From the NCBI GenBank assembly GCA_036245525.1, contig BTPG01000006.1, positions 77,169,764 to 77,233,763 on the forward strand: a stretch of DNA of 64,000 nt. The letters are read 5' to 3'. Source of the DNA: Semisulcospira habei (lineage: Eukaryota > Mollusca > Gastropoda > Semisulcospiridae). Position 1 is the stretch's first letter. The number at the start of each line of letters is the position of its first letter. Below the pieces are notes generated by a model. It searched no databases. It worked only from the letters and a program-made list of their open reading frames with translations, and had not been told where the DNA came from. The translations under genes were made by a program, and so were the position numbers. Below are positions 43,887 through 54,902 of the stretch, piece after piece.

Positions 43887-44492
43887 ATGAACTTAATGAC
43901 ACTCGACCCACACTGTGGATTGTTTTGTGGTGCCACAGGCTGTGGAAAAACTGAATTTGGTCTTAATCTATTACAAACAAGATATATATACCATTTCGAA
44001 AACATAGTGATATTTTGTCCTACTATCAAACACAACAAAGCTTATCACAACCGATTATTTATTTGGTCTGACAACAATATCTATTTAGTCGACCCTGAGA
44101 AAAAACTGAATGATTACCTGCTGTATTTTTACAAACAATTTGAAGGACAGCCAACGTTGTTTATTGTTGATGACTGCTCTGCAGAGAAAGACATTGTCAA
44201 GAAAAGAAACACTCTAGCAGAACTTGCCTTTAGTGGCAGACATGCAAATGTAAGTGTTTGGATTCTCACTCAAAAATATAATGCTGTACTGAAAGATTTA
44301 CGAGAACAGTTAAAGTTTATCTGTTTGTTTTACTGTAAGGATCGTGACAACTTTGAAGACTGTCTCAGAGAAAACGACGTCATACCAAATAAGCAGGAAC
44401 GAGACTGTGTAAAAAATAAACTGAAATCAACTAAGCATCTAAAGCTTATTTTAAAGACAGATCAGCCCACAGGGTACGGGTTAGTAAATTAA
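43887..44492 (+). CDS. Polinton DNA-packaging ATPase (FtsK/HerA, A32-like)
   Basis: A 201-codon frame from a clear ATG. Walker A is GATGCGKT (residues 15-22); Walker B is LFIVDD (91-96); a WILTQKY segment near residue 134 suits the sensor strand. In Polintons and related viruses this enzyme pumps the genome into the capsid. The length is near the family's usual 200-250 residues and there are no internal stops, unlike almost every neighbouring gene. It starts 30 bp after the capsid stop. Confidence 0.85.
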   Translation: MNLMTLDPHCGLFCGATGCGKTEFGLNLLQTRYIYHFENIVIFCPTIKHNKAYHNRLFIWSDNNIYLVDPEKKLNDYLLYFYKQFEGQPTLFIVDDCSAEKDIVKKRNTLAELAFSGRHANVSVWILTQKYNAVLKDLREQLKFICLFYCKDRDNFEDCLRENDVIPNKQERDCVKNKLKSTKHLKLILKTDQPTGYGLVN

Positions 44493-44520
44493 TTTAGCCT
44501 AATGGTTTGTCTTTAAAAAA

Positions 44521-44867
44521 TGACAGACAGACAAACCATTGATATCACAGACTGCTTCAAAGATGTTAAGTGCATTTTTGACTTTTAAACGCATGTTAAG
44601 AAACCGTTTGAGCTCGGTATAACACTCTTAACACCAACACTGATAAGCATGGTATATAATGTGACTTTGGGGTATTCTGAATGTTTTCCATGTTATGAGT
44701 ATGAGACTGTTGATCTTAGGACACATACCTTTAGAGTTAATGATGCTAACTGCGACTGGTTTGAGGCACTGTGTGAACACATATTCAGACAACTATGTAA
44801 ACTACATGATTATATTGAAGAAGTTACAGTCAATAAAGTGGTATTACACCTACAGCGCAAGCAGTAA
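44521..44867 (+). pseudogene. Small Polinton gene, tandem copy 1
   Basis: It opens MTDRQTIDITDCF and meets a stop at 44587. It is then open from 44649 to 44867, encoding a cysteine- and aromatic-rich peptide with WFEALCEHIFRQLC and VTVNKVVLHL. The next gene repeats the same motifs. Function unknown; I do not recognise a named family. Confidence 0.5.
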
Positions 44868-44901
44868 TATTTTTTATTATTATTTTGTCGGTCAAATAAA
44901 A

Positions 44902-45619
44902 ATGATGGGCAAAATGATTGACGTTACAGAGTGCTTCAGATATATCCAACACTTTGATCAGTTAAGAACAGATTTCAAACAACCAGACATAATGCCAATA
45001 TCATCGCCATCAATTATATACGTGTCATATAATATGACTTTAGAAATATTTGAAGAGTTACCATTTGTAGAGTACATGCCTGTTGATTTAAGACACATAC
45101 CTTTGAATTGATTGATTGTACATTGCTTAACGTCCCGACAGCAACAAGGCTTTCTCAGGACGTGCCTGCACTGCTTGTGAAAAAAAAAATAATAATAAAC
45201 AGAACATTGAATGTATGTCGCCAGCCGGTCAAATACGTTAAATAAACCTAACACATGGGGCCTAAATAAAGCTAAGACCATTTAGCAACACACATCCAAT
45301 ATCAAGAGCTACAGGCAGTGCAGACAGTAGGGAGAGTTTTAAAAAGGCAAATACAGGTGAATGGACAAAGGGTAGACAGAAACACATGCCCCAGAATAGA
45401 GAGAAAAACCCACCCTGTGGGGTTGACCAGGGTGACCCTGGGAACTAAAAAATACCTAACCCCACCCAAGTCCCCCAGGGCAGACCCAGGACATACCTTT
45501 GAAGTTGATGATCAGTGGTTTGAGACAGTGTGTGAACAAATATTCAGACAACTATGCGAACTGAATCTGTTTATTGTAGGTGTTACAGTCAATAAAGTGG
45601 TATTACACAAGGTGTAATT
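44902..45619 (+). pseudogene. Small Polinton gene, tandem copy 2, split by a SINE-like element
   Basis: The first part (MMGKMIDVTECFRYIQ... to PVDLRHIPL) is interrupted at 45107. After the insertion the frame resumes with DDQWFETVCEQIFRQLCELN and ends VTVNKVVLHKV at 45619. It is paralogous to the preceding gene at both ends (I.DVTECF/ITDCF and VTVNKVVLH). About 110 residues once the insertion is disregarded. Role unknown. Confidence 0.55.
45108..45490 (-). mobile_element. (TCAA)-tailed SINE-like element, copy 5
   Basis: Full-length copy flanked by the 13-bp duplication ACATACCTTTGAA (45095-45107 and 45491-45503), inside the second small Polinton gene. Confidence 0.9.
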
Positions 45620-45654
45620 TTTTTTTTATTTATTATTTTGTCCGACAAATAAAA

Positions 45655-46079
45655 TTGGGGCGGTCCGTGGCGCAGTGGTTAAGGCGCCTGCCACCAATGC
45701 TAAAGGTGCGAGGTTCGATTACGGGTTCCGGCGTCGGATTTTTCTCCTCTAGTAAGTGTCACCGTTAATTCGGGCGGACCGTCGGGGGTTCTTTCTCCGG
45801 GTACTCCGGCTCTTCCTCCCCCTCCACTTTGGTATCAGTTTCAGTCCACTTAATCAAATTTCAAATACAAACGATTTTGAATTTCCAAAAACTACAGTAG
45901 CTCGCTTGAGCTTGCCCTTAGCACCACGTGAATGTTCTGTGTTTATGTACAGTGTGTGAGTGAATGCGCGTGATTCACGTGAGCGTGCTTGTTGGGTTCA
46001 GTTCGCGGCGGCGCTTTGAGCCGATTTTCAATTGGGATAAAGCGCCTATTTAATGCGCTTATTATTATTATTATTATTA
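45655..46079 (+). mobile_element. tRNA-derived SINE with (TTA)n tail
   Basis: The head has an A box GTGGCGCAGTGGTTAAGG and a B box GGTTCGATTAC spaced as in a tRNA gene. The body is long and non-coding, ending CAATTGGGATAAAGCGCC, then AATGCGC and (TTA)n at 46060-46079. Flanks share only ATAAAAT, so the duplication is short or eroded. It sits between the small genes and the polymerase. Confidence 0.75.
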
Positions 46080-48146
46080 TAAAATGACGGACAATGCCCA
46101 AAGCTTAAGAAACGTGTTTCACACAACAGACTTGCCTATATCCAACACTTACAGTGTCTATGAATCGATAGAAAGGTCTTTTTTAATCATACAAGATAAT
46201 CTTCTTTCTGGTAGTGTAAAGATTCAGATTGTTGCTAAAATAGAATTTACCAGGGTAGATGGTGAAGTGATTGTTTCGTATATCTCGACAAGACAACATA
46301 CAATTAATTCAAGAAGGGAATTGGAAAAAGTGTTTAGAGAAAGATTGTTGCCTGACTTCCTTGAAGCAATCGACAGAGCAAAAATGCAGGGGTCTGGTTG
46401 GCATGAAGGTCGTGTACATGAACTGCAACTAAAGCAGTCAAGATACCATCCTATTTTAGGCAAATCATGGTTGCCACTGCCAACTGAGGTTGCAAACAAA
46501 AAGGCTGTAGTCAATATTCAGAACAATGATAATTTATGTTTTATGTGGTGTGTTTTTGCCAAACTACACTTTGTAAAAAGAAGTCCTGAACGTGTATCTA
46601 ACTATACCAAATTTGTAAATGAACTCAACTTCAGTGGCATAGATTTTCCTGTTAAGGTAGAGGACATAGATTTGATGAAAAACTAAATCCTGGTATATCT
46701 GTAAATGTGTATGTATGGGATAGTGAGTCTGAGAACAAATTAAAACCAATTAGACTATCACCACTTGCCCCCACCTACGGTCAGCCAGAAGATAAGCATG
46801 TTGACCTTTTATTAATAAGTTCTGGTGATAACTTTCACTATACAATTATTAGGAATATGTCACGTCTAATTCATGGGCATACAACAAAACACAAGTGTAA
46901 ACAGGAATTTTGTAAAAAGTGTTTACAGAGGTTTTCTTCTATTGAAGTAGCACACAAACACGTTAAACATTGCAGGTCACCTGATGACATTCAAACAGTA
47001 CTTAGGTATCCAGATCCTGGCAGCAAGGTTTATTTTAAAAACCATGCGAATCAACAAAAGCTGCCGTTTGTAGTGTATGCTGATTTTGAATCACTGGATG
47101 GTCCTGTTCCAGAATCATTACCAAAGACCGTAAAATTGAGTGATCAAGTGGTGTGTTCTTTCGGATATATTCTTGTTAGGTCAGACGGCCAGCATACAGA
47201 ACCTGCTATCTACAGAGGTGAAAATGCAGCAGCTGAGTTTTTAACAGAAATGAGACAATTGTATAGTCAGGTAGTACATTATTTGGAAAAGTGTCAGATG
47301 CCTTTGGTGATGACAGAAGAAAACAAACAGAATTTTGATACAGCAGTGATGTGTTGGATTTGTGAACAACCTTTAGGAGGTTGTGATCAACTTCTGAAGG
47401 GTGATAATGTTTGTGACCATGACCACATAACTGGACATTACAGAGGTGCTGCACATAGTGATTGCAACTTGAAACTAAAAATTGATCCCAAGGCATATAA
47501 GTTGCCTATCTTTTTCCACAATCTCAAGGGGTATGATTCACATATTATCATGCAAGCTGTGGATGATTCTTACAAAAAAATTAGTTGTATTGCCCAGACA
47601 ACTGAAAAATACTTGACTTTTAGGCTGGACAACAAATTAGCATTTTATGACTCCAAGCAACATTTGTCTTTAGGGCTTGCTAGTCTGGCAGAAGGACTGA
47701 CTGAGTATCCAATAACAAGTAAATATTTTGAGCCAGACTTGATTAAGAAAGGAGTGTATCCGTACGAGTACATCAGTGACTGGGTTGTGTTTGAGGAAAG
47801 GGGACTGCCACAAATTTTATTCTACACTAACTGGCAAAGGTATTTCTGACTCTGATTACCAGCACGCTTTTGATGCATGGGGTAAACTAGGGTGTGAAAC
47901 GATTGGTGACTACCATGACCAGTACTTGAAAGCTGATATTTGCTTGCTAGCAGACGTATTTGAAAGTTACCGTGAAAAGGGTCTATTACACTAGTCTTTA
48001 CCCTGCCTGTTACATAACAAGTCCTGGCATGACATGGGATGCATTTTTAAAATCCAGTAAGATATTTATAGACCTGTTGTCTGATCGTACGATGGGTGAA
48101 ATGGTGGAACGTGGATTGAGGGGAGGCATTAGTATTACTTACTTAC

Positions 48147-49853
48147 TTACTTACGCCTGTCACCCCTACCCGGGTATAGGCCGTCGACGAGAGACCTCCA
48201 GCAACTCCTGTCCTGTGCTTCTCCTTCGATTCTACTCCAGGTGGTTCCCAGTCTCTTGATGTCTGCTTGGAGGTCTCGACGCCAGGAGTTTCTCGGCCTA
48301 CCTCTTTTCCTCTCTCCCTGGGGGTTCCATGACAATGCCTGCCTAGTGATACTGGAAGCTGGCCTTCTCAGACTGTGACCGATCCATCCCCATCCTCTTC
48401 GCCCAATCTCATTCTCTGCTGTCATCTGCTCTGTTCTCTCCCAGAGTCCGACGTTGCTGATCTTCTCTGGCCAGTGGATTTTCAAAATTCTTCTAAGGCA
48501 ACTGTTCATGAAGGTCTGTACTCTGTTGACTGTGGTTTTTGTCAATCTCCATGTCTCTGCTCCATATAGGAGAACTGCCTTCACATTGGAGTTGAAAATC
48601 CGGACCCTGGTGTGCTGTGACAGCTCTATGGAACTCCACACCTTTTTCAACTGGAGAAAGGCCGCTCTGGCTTTACCGACTCGTGCTCTGACATCCGCAT
48701 CAGTGCCGCCTTTTTTTGTCTATGATGCTCCCGAGATAGGTGAAGGACTCCACCTCCCCCAACGGGGTGCCAGCAAGCAAGACTGGTTCTTCCCTGGTTG
48801 CGTTCAGCCTCATTGTCTTTGTTTTCTGTTTGTGAATGGTGAGGCCCACTTGGGACGAGATGTCAGCAAGCCTCGTGGTCTTGTCCTGCATTTGTTGATG
48901 AGTGTGGGACAGTAATGCCAAGTCATCTGCAAAATCGAGGTCGTCAAGCTGTGTCCACAGTGTCCACTGTATTCCACTTCGTCTGTGCTCTGTGGTCATC
49001 TTCATGACCCAGTCTATGGCCAGTAGGAAGAGGAACGGAGACAGCAGACACCCCTGCCTGACACCAGTTCTGACCTGGAGCTCTCCGGTGAACTGCCCTT
49101 CGTGGATCACGCGACATGTCATGCCATCGTAGCTGCTCTTGATCAGGCAGATGAGCTTTGTGGGTACACCGTAGTGTCGTAGGAGTTTCCACAAAGTCTC
49201 TCGATCCACCTGTCAAATGCTTTCTCGTAATCCACAAAGTTGACGTACAGCGGGGAGCTCCACTCCAGAGACTGTTCCACGATGATGCGGAGAGTGGCGA
49301 TCTGGTCTGTACATGATCGGTTCTTCCTGAATCCTGCCCGCCGGTCTCCCAGCCGGGGGTCAACGGAGCTCCTCATTCTCTCTAGGATGACCCTGCCGAA
49401 GACCCTTCCTGGCACTGACAGCAAGGTGATTCCTCTGTAGTTGGAACACTTGCTGAGGTCGCCTTTCTTGGGAAGCTTGATTAGGTACCCCTCCTTCCAG
49501 TCAGCCGGCATCACCTCCTCTTCCCAGATCTTTCCAAACAGTGGGTACAGCATCTCAACCGTTGTCTCCAGGTCTGCTTTCAGAGACTCCGCTGGGATGC
49601 CATCCGGCCCTGCTGCCCTGCCATTCTTCAAAAATGCCACTGCTTTTCTGATCTCTTCCCGGCTGGGTCTGTCACAGCTGATGGGTAGGTCGGTCTCTGC
49701 CGGCTGGATGTCGGGGGGGGGGGGGGGGGGGGGGGTCGGGTGGGCTAGGTCTGTTCAGCAACTCTTCAAAATACTCGGCCCATCCGTCGAGCTGGTCCGC
49801 TCCGTCCGCAATAGGCTTGCCTTCCCTGTCTTCTACTGGTCCCTCTGCATGGC
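48147..49853 (-). pseudogene. RTE ORF2, reverse transcriptase part, frameshifted
   Basis: The region after the linker contains a G/C homopolymer (49713-49735) that disrupts the frame. The RT follows in pieces: GRAAGPDGIPAESLKADLE, CSNYRGITLLSVPGRVFGRV, RRAGFRKNRSC and VNFVDYEKAFD to 49143, then a shift. Next come TGVRQGCLLSPFLFLLAIDW and LDFADDLALLSH to 48700, another shift, and the C-terminal NVKAVLLYGAETW and GWIGHSLRR to 48147. Both catalytic Asp blocks are present but not in one frame. Confidence 0.8.
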
Positions 49854-51167
49854 CTACCTACCCGACAATCTTCCGGCAATGTCGTAGAGCTGTTTCATGT
49901 TGCCGCTGCCTGCTGCCTTTTCTGCCAGGCTGTCTGTGTAGGCCCTCTTGTCTGCCCTGATACTCCTCTTCACCTCGCGGTTGGCTTCCGAGTATTCCCC
50001 CTGTGCCCTCACTTTGGCTGCTCTCGTGCGACTGTTGTTGACCGCCGCCTTCCTCTGCCTCCTTGCTTCTATCTTCTTCAAGGTCTGTGCCGACAGCCAG
50101 TCCTTGTGGTGGTGTTTCCTGAACCCTACAGTGTCTTTGCAGGTTGAGTTCAGTGCCTCTCTAACTGCCTTCCACTGCTGCTCTGTGGTGACCGCCTCCT
50201 CTTCATTTACTAGCTCCTGTAGCGCTTGAAACCGGTTGGACAGCACCAGTTTGAACTCTTCTCTAACTCCAGTTTCTCTCAGGAGGCCTACATTATAGTG
50301 CTGTCTTCTTGTTGTCTCTGTGCGGCTTTTCTTTAGCTTGAGCTTCATTCTTAAGGTAAGCAGATGGTGGTCTGAGGCGACATCTGCTCCCCTCCTCACT
50401 CGAACATCTTGAAGGGATCTTCTAAATTTCTTGCTAATGCAGATATGGTCTATTTGGTTCTCTGTTGTATGGTCAGGTGAGACCCAAGTTGCTTTGTGTA
50501 TTCTTCTGTGTGGGAAGATGCTGCCTCCAATGACAAGTCGGTTTAGAGCACAAAAGTCTACAAACCTCTCCCCGTTCTCACTCATCTCCGAGCCTAGTCC
50601 CTGTCTCCCCATCACCTCTTCGTATCCGGTGTTGTCCTCCCCTATTTTGGCATTAAAATCGCCCATGACGATGGTGATGTCTCGCTCCGCACATTTGTCC
50701 ACGGCACTCTGGAGTCGGTCGTAGAACTCCTGTTTCTCTTCCTCGTCACTGTCATTGGTGGGCGCATAACACTGGATGACGTTCAGCTTGAGCTTTTTCT
50801 TAGTTCTAAAGGCTGATGTTATAATTCTTGGCCCAAGAGGTTCCCAGCCCATCAGCGCTCTCTGTGCCACTGGTGACAGCATGAGTGCTACTCCTTCTGT
50901 ATGGGGGGCATTCTCCTCTTCATGACCTGAATACAGAATCATCTCCCCACTTAACAGCCTTTTCTGGCCAGACTGCGTCCATCTGGCTTCACTGATGCCT
51001 AGCAGGGAAAGGTTGTACTTTTGCATTTCCGCTGCTATCTGGGCGGCCTTGCCGCTCTGGTACATGGTCTTGACGTTCCATGTGCCCATGGTTGTATCCC
51101 TGGATAGAGAGAGGCAGCTCAGTCCTGTGGCTTCCGAAGACTTCCGGCTTTCACCACAGGACGTCAT
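49854..51167 (-). CDS. RTE ORF2, APE endonuclease and linker
   Basis: 437 codons from an ATG at 51167. Endonuclease motifs: MGTWNVKTMYQSGK, LGISEARW (Glu), VIQCYAPTNDSDEEE, VMGDFNAKIG, NQIDHICISKKF and ASDHHLLTLRMKL. An Arg/Lys-rich linker leads toward the RT, but a stop at 49854 separates them. Related vertebrate-annotated sequences are often misnamed craniofacial development protein 2. The endonuclease frame itself is intact. Confidence 0.8.
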   Translation of the reverse strand: MTSCGESRKSSEATGLSCLSLSRDTTMGTWNVKTMYQSGKAAQIAAEMQKYNLSLLGISEARWTQSGQKRLLSGEMILYSGHEEENAPHTEGVALMLSPVAQRALMGWEPLGPRIITSAFRTKKKLKLNVIQCYAPTNDSDEEEKQEFYDRLQSAVDKCAERDITIVMGDFNAKIGEDNTGYEEVMGRQGLGSEMSENGERFVDFCALNRLVIGGSIFPHRRIHKATWVSPDHTTENQIDHICISKKFRRSLQDVRVRRGADVASDHHLLTLRMKLKLKKSRTETTRRQHYNVGLLRETGVREEFKLVLSNRFQALQELVNEEEAVTTEQQWKAVREALNSTCKDTVGFRKHHHKDWLSAQTLKKIEARRQRKAAVNNSRTRAAKVRAQGEYSEANREVKRSIRADKRAYTDSLAEKAAGSGNMKQLYDIAGRLSGR

Positions 51168-52803
51168 AAGTCTTCTAGTAGAAGAACCTTCCTCCTCCAG
51201 GAAAGGAATTACTGTTAATCTTTTCGTCGGCGTTTTTGTAGCTATTTCCTTTTTTGCAGGGTGGGGAAGCTACCCCCACGCCCAACCCCCTTACTAGGAG
51301 GACCAGGGGTTTTCTGTCGGGGTCACCTTCCCTTAGACCATGTTGGTTCACGGCACCTTATTTCGTTCGGTGCACCCCTATCACGAGGGACCCCCTATCC
51401 ACCACCCAGGGGACGCGCCTCAACGCCGTATGGTCCCAGCGCGAGGAGGCATTAGTATTGCAGCAAACAATTATGCCAGAGCAAATAATAAATATCTTGA
51501 TGACTTTGACCCCTCGAGGTCAAGGTCATTCATTACGTACTTGGACGCTAATAACCTTTACGGATTTGCGATGTGTGAGTTATTGCCCTTGAAAAACTTT
51601 TGTCTGTATGATTTGTCACAGTATGACATAACACAGTTAACAACTATATTATGACTCATGACCGGAATGATGCAAAGGGTTGGATCTTTGAAGTCGACCT
51701 AGAGTACTCACACCATCTACATGATTACCACAATGATTATCCATTGGCTGTTGAGAAAATGAGTATGACGGGTAAAAAAGAAGACACTAAACTTGTGCCA
51801 AATTTGAATGACAAATTCAATTATGTTTGCCACTATCGCTTGCTGCAGTTGTACATCAGACATGGGTTAGTACTAAAGAAAGTTCACAGGGGTATTCAAT
51901 GCTTTCATGAAAGATTACATAATGAAGAACATAACATTGCGTGCGAGGGATGGCAAAACTTAATTTGACAAAGACTTCTTTAAGCTTATGAACAATGCCT
52001 GTTTTGGTAAGACGATGGAAAATCCTCATCACCGCAAAGATGTTAGACTTGTTACAAATGAATCAGGTGCAATTAAACTTACAGGTAAACCACAGTACAC
52101 AGGGTATAAAGAGTTTCATTCATCATTGTATGCAGTGTCACTCAAAAAAAAAAAAAGACTGTTAAACTGGACAAGCCAGTATTCATTGGTATGGCAATAC
52201 TCGAGTTATCAAAATTGCTGATGCTTGAATTTTACTATGATTACTTTAAACCAAAGTATCCTGAGTGCCGTCTGTTATACACTGACACTGACTCTATGAT
52301 CATAGATGTGCCTACTAAAGACTTTTATGAAGACATGAAAACAGAGTTACATATGTATGACACGTCTGACTACCCTAAGGATCATCCACTGTTTAGCACA
52401 CAGAATAAGAAAGTGCCTGAGAAATTTAAAGACGAACTCAATGAAGTGCCTATTGTTGAGTACGTTGGACTGAGATAAAAAATGTATTCCATACTGCACC
52501 AGAAAGGTAGTCAGTCCAAAGCCAAAGGTATCAAGAAAACAGCGATAAAAAATAAAGACATTCGTCATGAACATTACAAGCAAGTATTAGATTTAGAACT
52601 AATGCCGGATTATCCAAACAAAACACTGAGGTCAAATAGACACAATATTGAAATGATCCAAACACATAAAAAGTCACTTGCAGTTGGGGACACAAAATGA
52701 GTGTTTCACAGTAAGGAAAAGGCTTATGCGCCTGGGCATTATGCGCTTAAGTTATCTGAAGAAATAGCTGATGAACTGATTGATGAATTAGTTTATGAAA
52801 TGG

Positions 52804-53766
52804 TTAAAAATGTGTAACAGTGTCTGGGGGAATAATATGTAATTCTTCTCTGACAAACACCCTCTGTGGGGCAGGCTCATATAGATAATAAATCGATGCA
52901 TTAGCACCAGGAACTATTTTTTTTATATTGTGAACAGATGTAGACAATATTGGATCAGTTGCCCTACGTCTGACGTCATTTTCGGCCTCGCCAGGTTGAT
53001 ACAAATATCTTACCTGTTTTGTAAACAAGCTTGTGTCAGGTGCTTTTGTTTTTATTTCTGACCCTGACAGTATTGTTTTCAATTTAATAGCATCAACAGG
53101 TTTAGGGTGACCTTCATTATTCATTGCTTTTATCACAGACGGTAATCTCTTAACCCACTCAGTGTTACGTGCATCATGCATGAGTTCCTTAGAATACTGA
53201 TAGCTGAAAAGTCTCTCCGATAATTGCTTGTTAAAGTTTTCAACAATTGCCTGTGATCTATGTACACCTGGTATGCCTCGTCGCACTAGCACTCCATGCT
53301 TTGCAAATAATTGATTAACAGCCCCTTTAAATTCACTTCCGTCATCGACTTGAACAAGCCTGGAAAATTTTAAATGGCCTCGACTATATATTTTTGTTAA
53401 AGCAGTGGCTACCGTGGCAGCATTCTTGTCAGTTATGGGTTCGGCAGCCTTGTACCTTGAAGCTATGTCGACAACAGTTAATGCATACTTGTATCGTTTC
53501 TTTCTTATTGTATCATGCGGCAGGAACAGAAGATCCATTTGATGGGTGTCATTAGGGATAGTATTTACAAAATGAGGTCTTGTTATTTTTCTTGGAGCAG
53601 GTAAATATATTTGCCAAATTGCTTGTCTTTCGAGCCACTGTTTTATTTGTTCGAGTGTAATATCTCCACCAACAGCGGCATGCAATTTTTCTATTGCAGT
53701 ATTCCCTTTCCAGTAATCAATAGGGGAGTAATATATTTTTGAGAGTTCAGCTCCGACGGCAGTCAT
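52804..53766 (-). CDS. Polinton integrase (rve/retroviral-like, DDE)
   Basis: 320 codons from the ATG at 53766; an open extension to 53802 has no ATG. Order: an N-terminal helical region (YYSPIDYWKGNTAIEKL), a linker, then the core with Asp in THQMDLLFLP, Asp in LVQVDDGSEFKG and Glu in RSQAIVENFNKQL, and a C-terminal segment with a YLYEPAPQRVFV strand. Polinton integrases insert the element with 6-bp duplications. The frame is intact. Its stop overlaps the convergent polymerase end by 14 bp, and its start overlaps the upstream gene by 20 bp. Confidence 0.88.
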   Translation of the reverse strand: MTAVGAELSKIYYSPIDYWKGNTAIEKLHAAVGGDITLEQIKQWLERQAIWQIYLPAPRKITRPHFVNTIPNDTHQMDLLFLPHDTIRKKRYKYALTVVDIASRYKAAEPITDKNAATVATALTKIYSRGHLKFSRLVQVDDGSEFKGAVNQLFAKHGVLVRRGIPGVHRSQAIVENFNKQLSERLFSYQYSKELMHDARNTEWVKRLPSVIKAMNNEGHPKPVDAIKLKTILSGSEIKTKAPDTSLFTKQVRYLYQPGEAENDVRRRATDPILSTSVHNIKKIVPGANASIYYLYEPAPQRVFVREELHIIPPDTVTHF

Positions 53767-54184
53767 TTTTTCTAGCAATAAAAACTCCTGTAAAATATAC
53801 AAATGTCATTCCTACTAGAACAAATATTATTTCTCCATTTCCTTGTTCCGGGCTTGGCTGGTAGTAGTCACTAAGTTTTGGTTGTGGGATGGTCATGTCT
53901 TCGCCAGTAACAAGAAAATATTCTTTGTTCGCGTCATCAACATTTGAAAATGTATGCTGTGCGTGACCTTCAAGCCTGAGTTTTTCATTGATAAAATCAA
54001 GTTTCTCAATTCTTTGCTTCTCATAATCCTGTTGAGCTTGTGCCAGTTTTTCAGACGCCTCATTGTGACGCTTCATTTCTTCTGCAGATTCCTCTCTACC
54101 CATTTTTGAAAAAAGATAGTTTGATCCACTAAATGCCAATGCATTAACAATGGCCCCACCAATCATAACAGCTATTGTTGCCAT
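53747..54184 (-). CDS. Polinton-associated membrane protein with coiled coil
   Basis: 145 codons from an ATG. An N-terminal hydrophobic helix (MIGGAIVNALAFSGSNYLF), a charged helical middle (EEMKRHNEASEKLAQAQQ onward, likely coiled coil), a KLSDYYQPS motif, and a C-terminal hydrophobic helix (IIFVLVGMTFVYFTGVFIA). Proteins of this plan lie next to the integrase in other Polinton/adintovirus-type elements; the function is not known to me. Intact frame. Confidence 0.65.
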   Translation of the reverse strand: MATIAVMIGGAIVNALAFSGSNYLFSKMGREESAEEMKRHNEASEKLAQAQQDYEKQRIEKLDFINEKLRLEGHAQHTFSNVDDANKEYFLVTGEDMTIPQPKLSDYYQPSPEQGNGEIIFVLVGMTFVYFTGVFIARKNDCRRS

Positions 54185-54193
54185 AGTTTTTAT

Positions 54194-54424
54194 TTACTTA
54201 GAAACATTTTCTGGAATAATTCCTTGCTTGACTAGACAGTCTTTTGTGGCAATCGATGCTGTGACAACTGCTACTAGCTTAGCACTATCTTCGAAGTCTA
54301 ATCTACTCAAGTCCGCCGATTTTATTTTGAGAAGACTTTTCCCCAGCATAGAATAAGCAACTGTTAGCCCGCTTATTACAGCAGAGTGATAGACAAGGTT
54401 CATTATGTTCTTTGTGTCGCTCAT
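54194..54424 (-). CDS. Small Polinton-associated hydrophobic protein
   Basis: 76 codons from the ATG at 54424. Moderately hydrophobic helices (HSAVISGLTVAYSMLGKSLL and AKLVAVVTASIATKDCL) and a C-terminal KQGIIPENV. It starts 36 bp from the next gene and ends 10 bp before the coiled-coil gene. Probably a conserved small virion or membrane protein; role not known to me. Confidence 0.55.
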   Translation of the reverse strand: MSDTKNIMNLVYHSAVISGLTVAYSMLGKSLLKIKSADLSRLDFEDSAKLVAVVTASIATKDCLVKQGIIPENVSK

Positions 54425-54460
54425 TTTCTTATACCACAAAAATTAAAATAATAAATTTAT

Positions 54461-54902
54461 TTACTGCATGTAAAATGGGTCCCTGGCTTTGGGTGTTGCT
54501 GGTAATGTGGTGACTACTTCTTTTATTTTTGGAGTGCTTGATTTTTTGGACACTGTTTGAGTCTGTGGTTTGTATTTTTTGTATAATTGGTAACCTACGT
54601 AACCAAATCCGAGAACAAATCCAGCAACTATATATTTTGTTGTTTTGGGTTTAGACTCAGTTGTTTGTCTATCACTTTGTTGAGGCTGTGAGGGTGTAGG
54701 TCCTGATGGTAGTGACACTGGCGCTGTTGACCATGTCAGTTACTTGAGTCTTTTCTACTGCTTGAAGCCGTAATTGTTTTTGTCTGTTATATTCAGCTAA
54801 TCTTTTCCCAGCCTCTATTCGACCTTGACTTTTAACCTTAGTCACCGTTTGAACTTGTGTCAAGACAGGACTCTGATGTGGAGTCGTCTGGGTCTCGTCC
54901 AT
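54461..54902 (-). pseudogene. Polinton-associated single-TM protein, frameshifted
   Basis: The first frame (from ATG at 54902) has a basic helical motif GRIEAGKRLAEYNRQKQL and drifts after VTDMVNSA. The second frame (ending at 54461) has a Pro/Ser/Gln-rich stretch, a transmembrane helix YIVAGFVLGFGYVGYQLYKK and a basic tail. It lacks an ATG of its own. The two most likely form one ancestral protein broken by a small indel near 54720; two separate genes are the alternative. Confidence 0.5.

Larger units (their letters stand above)
48137..51444 (-). mobile_element. Near-full-length RTE element inserted in pPolB
   Basis: 3.3 kb, bounded by a perfect 15-bp duplication, GGAGGCATTAGTATT (48122-48136 and 51445-51459), with a (GTAA)n 3' tail at 48137-48152 (minus sense). 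It has a 5' UTR of about 280 bp, one ORF and no ORF1, as is typical of RTE. The first bases at 51444 are GC-rich and may be the true 5' end. Confidence 0.9.
46084..52817 (+). pseudogene. Polinton protein-primed family B DNA polymerase (pPolB), broken
   Basis: N-terminal part 46084-46686, then a frame change. 46690-47849 carries ADFESLDG (Exo I), a zinc-binding-like CWIC...DHDHITGHYRG stretch and FFHNLKGYDSHII (Exo II). After another shift comes YLKADICLLADVFE (Exo III, ~47930). The frame is lost again near 47985 and the gene is interrupted at 48137 by an RTE element. It resumes at 51460 with ITYLDANNLYGFAM (polymerase motif A), NNACFGKTMEN (motif B, ~51990) and YTDTDS (motif C, ~52280), ending at 52817. 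Further shifts or stops occur near 51652, 51966, 52150 (an A run) and 52476. The intact family enzyme replicates the element's linear DNA from a protein primer; this copy cannot. Confidence 0.85.

Noticed and set aside
45657..45735. tRNA gene
   Set aside because: A and B boxes are present, but the 3' half does not fold as a cloverleaf and the sequence continues as a SINE body with a (TTA)n tail.
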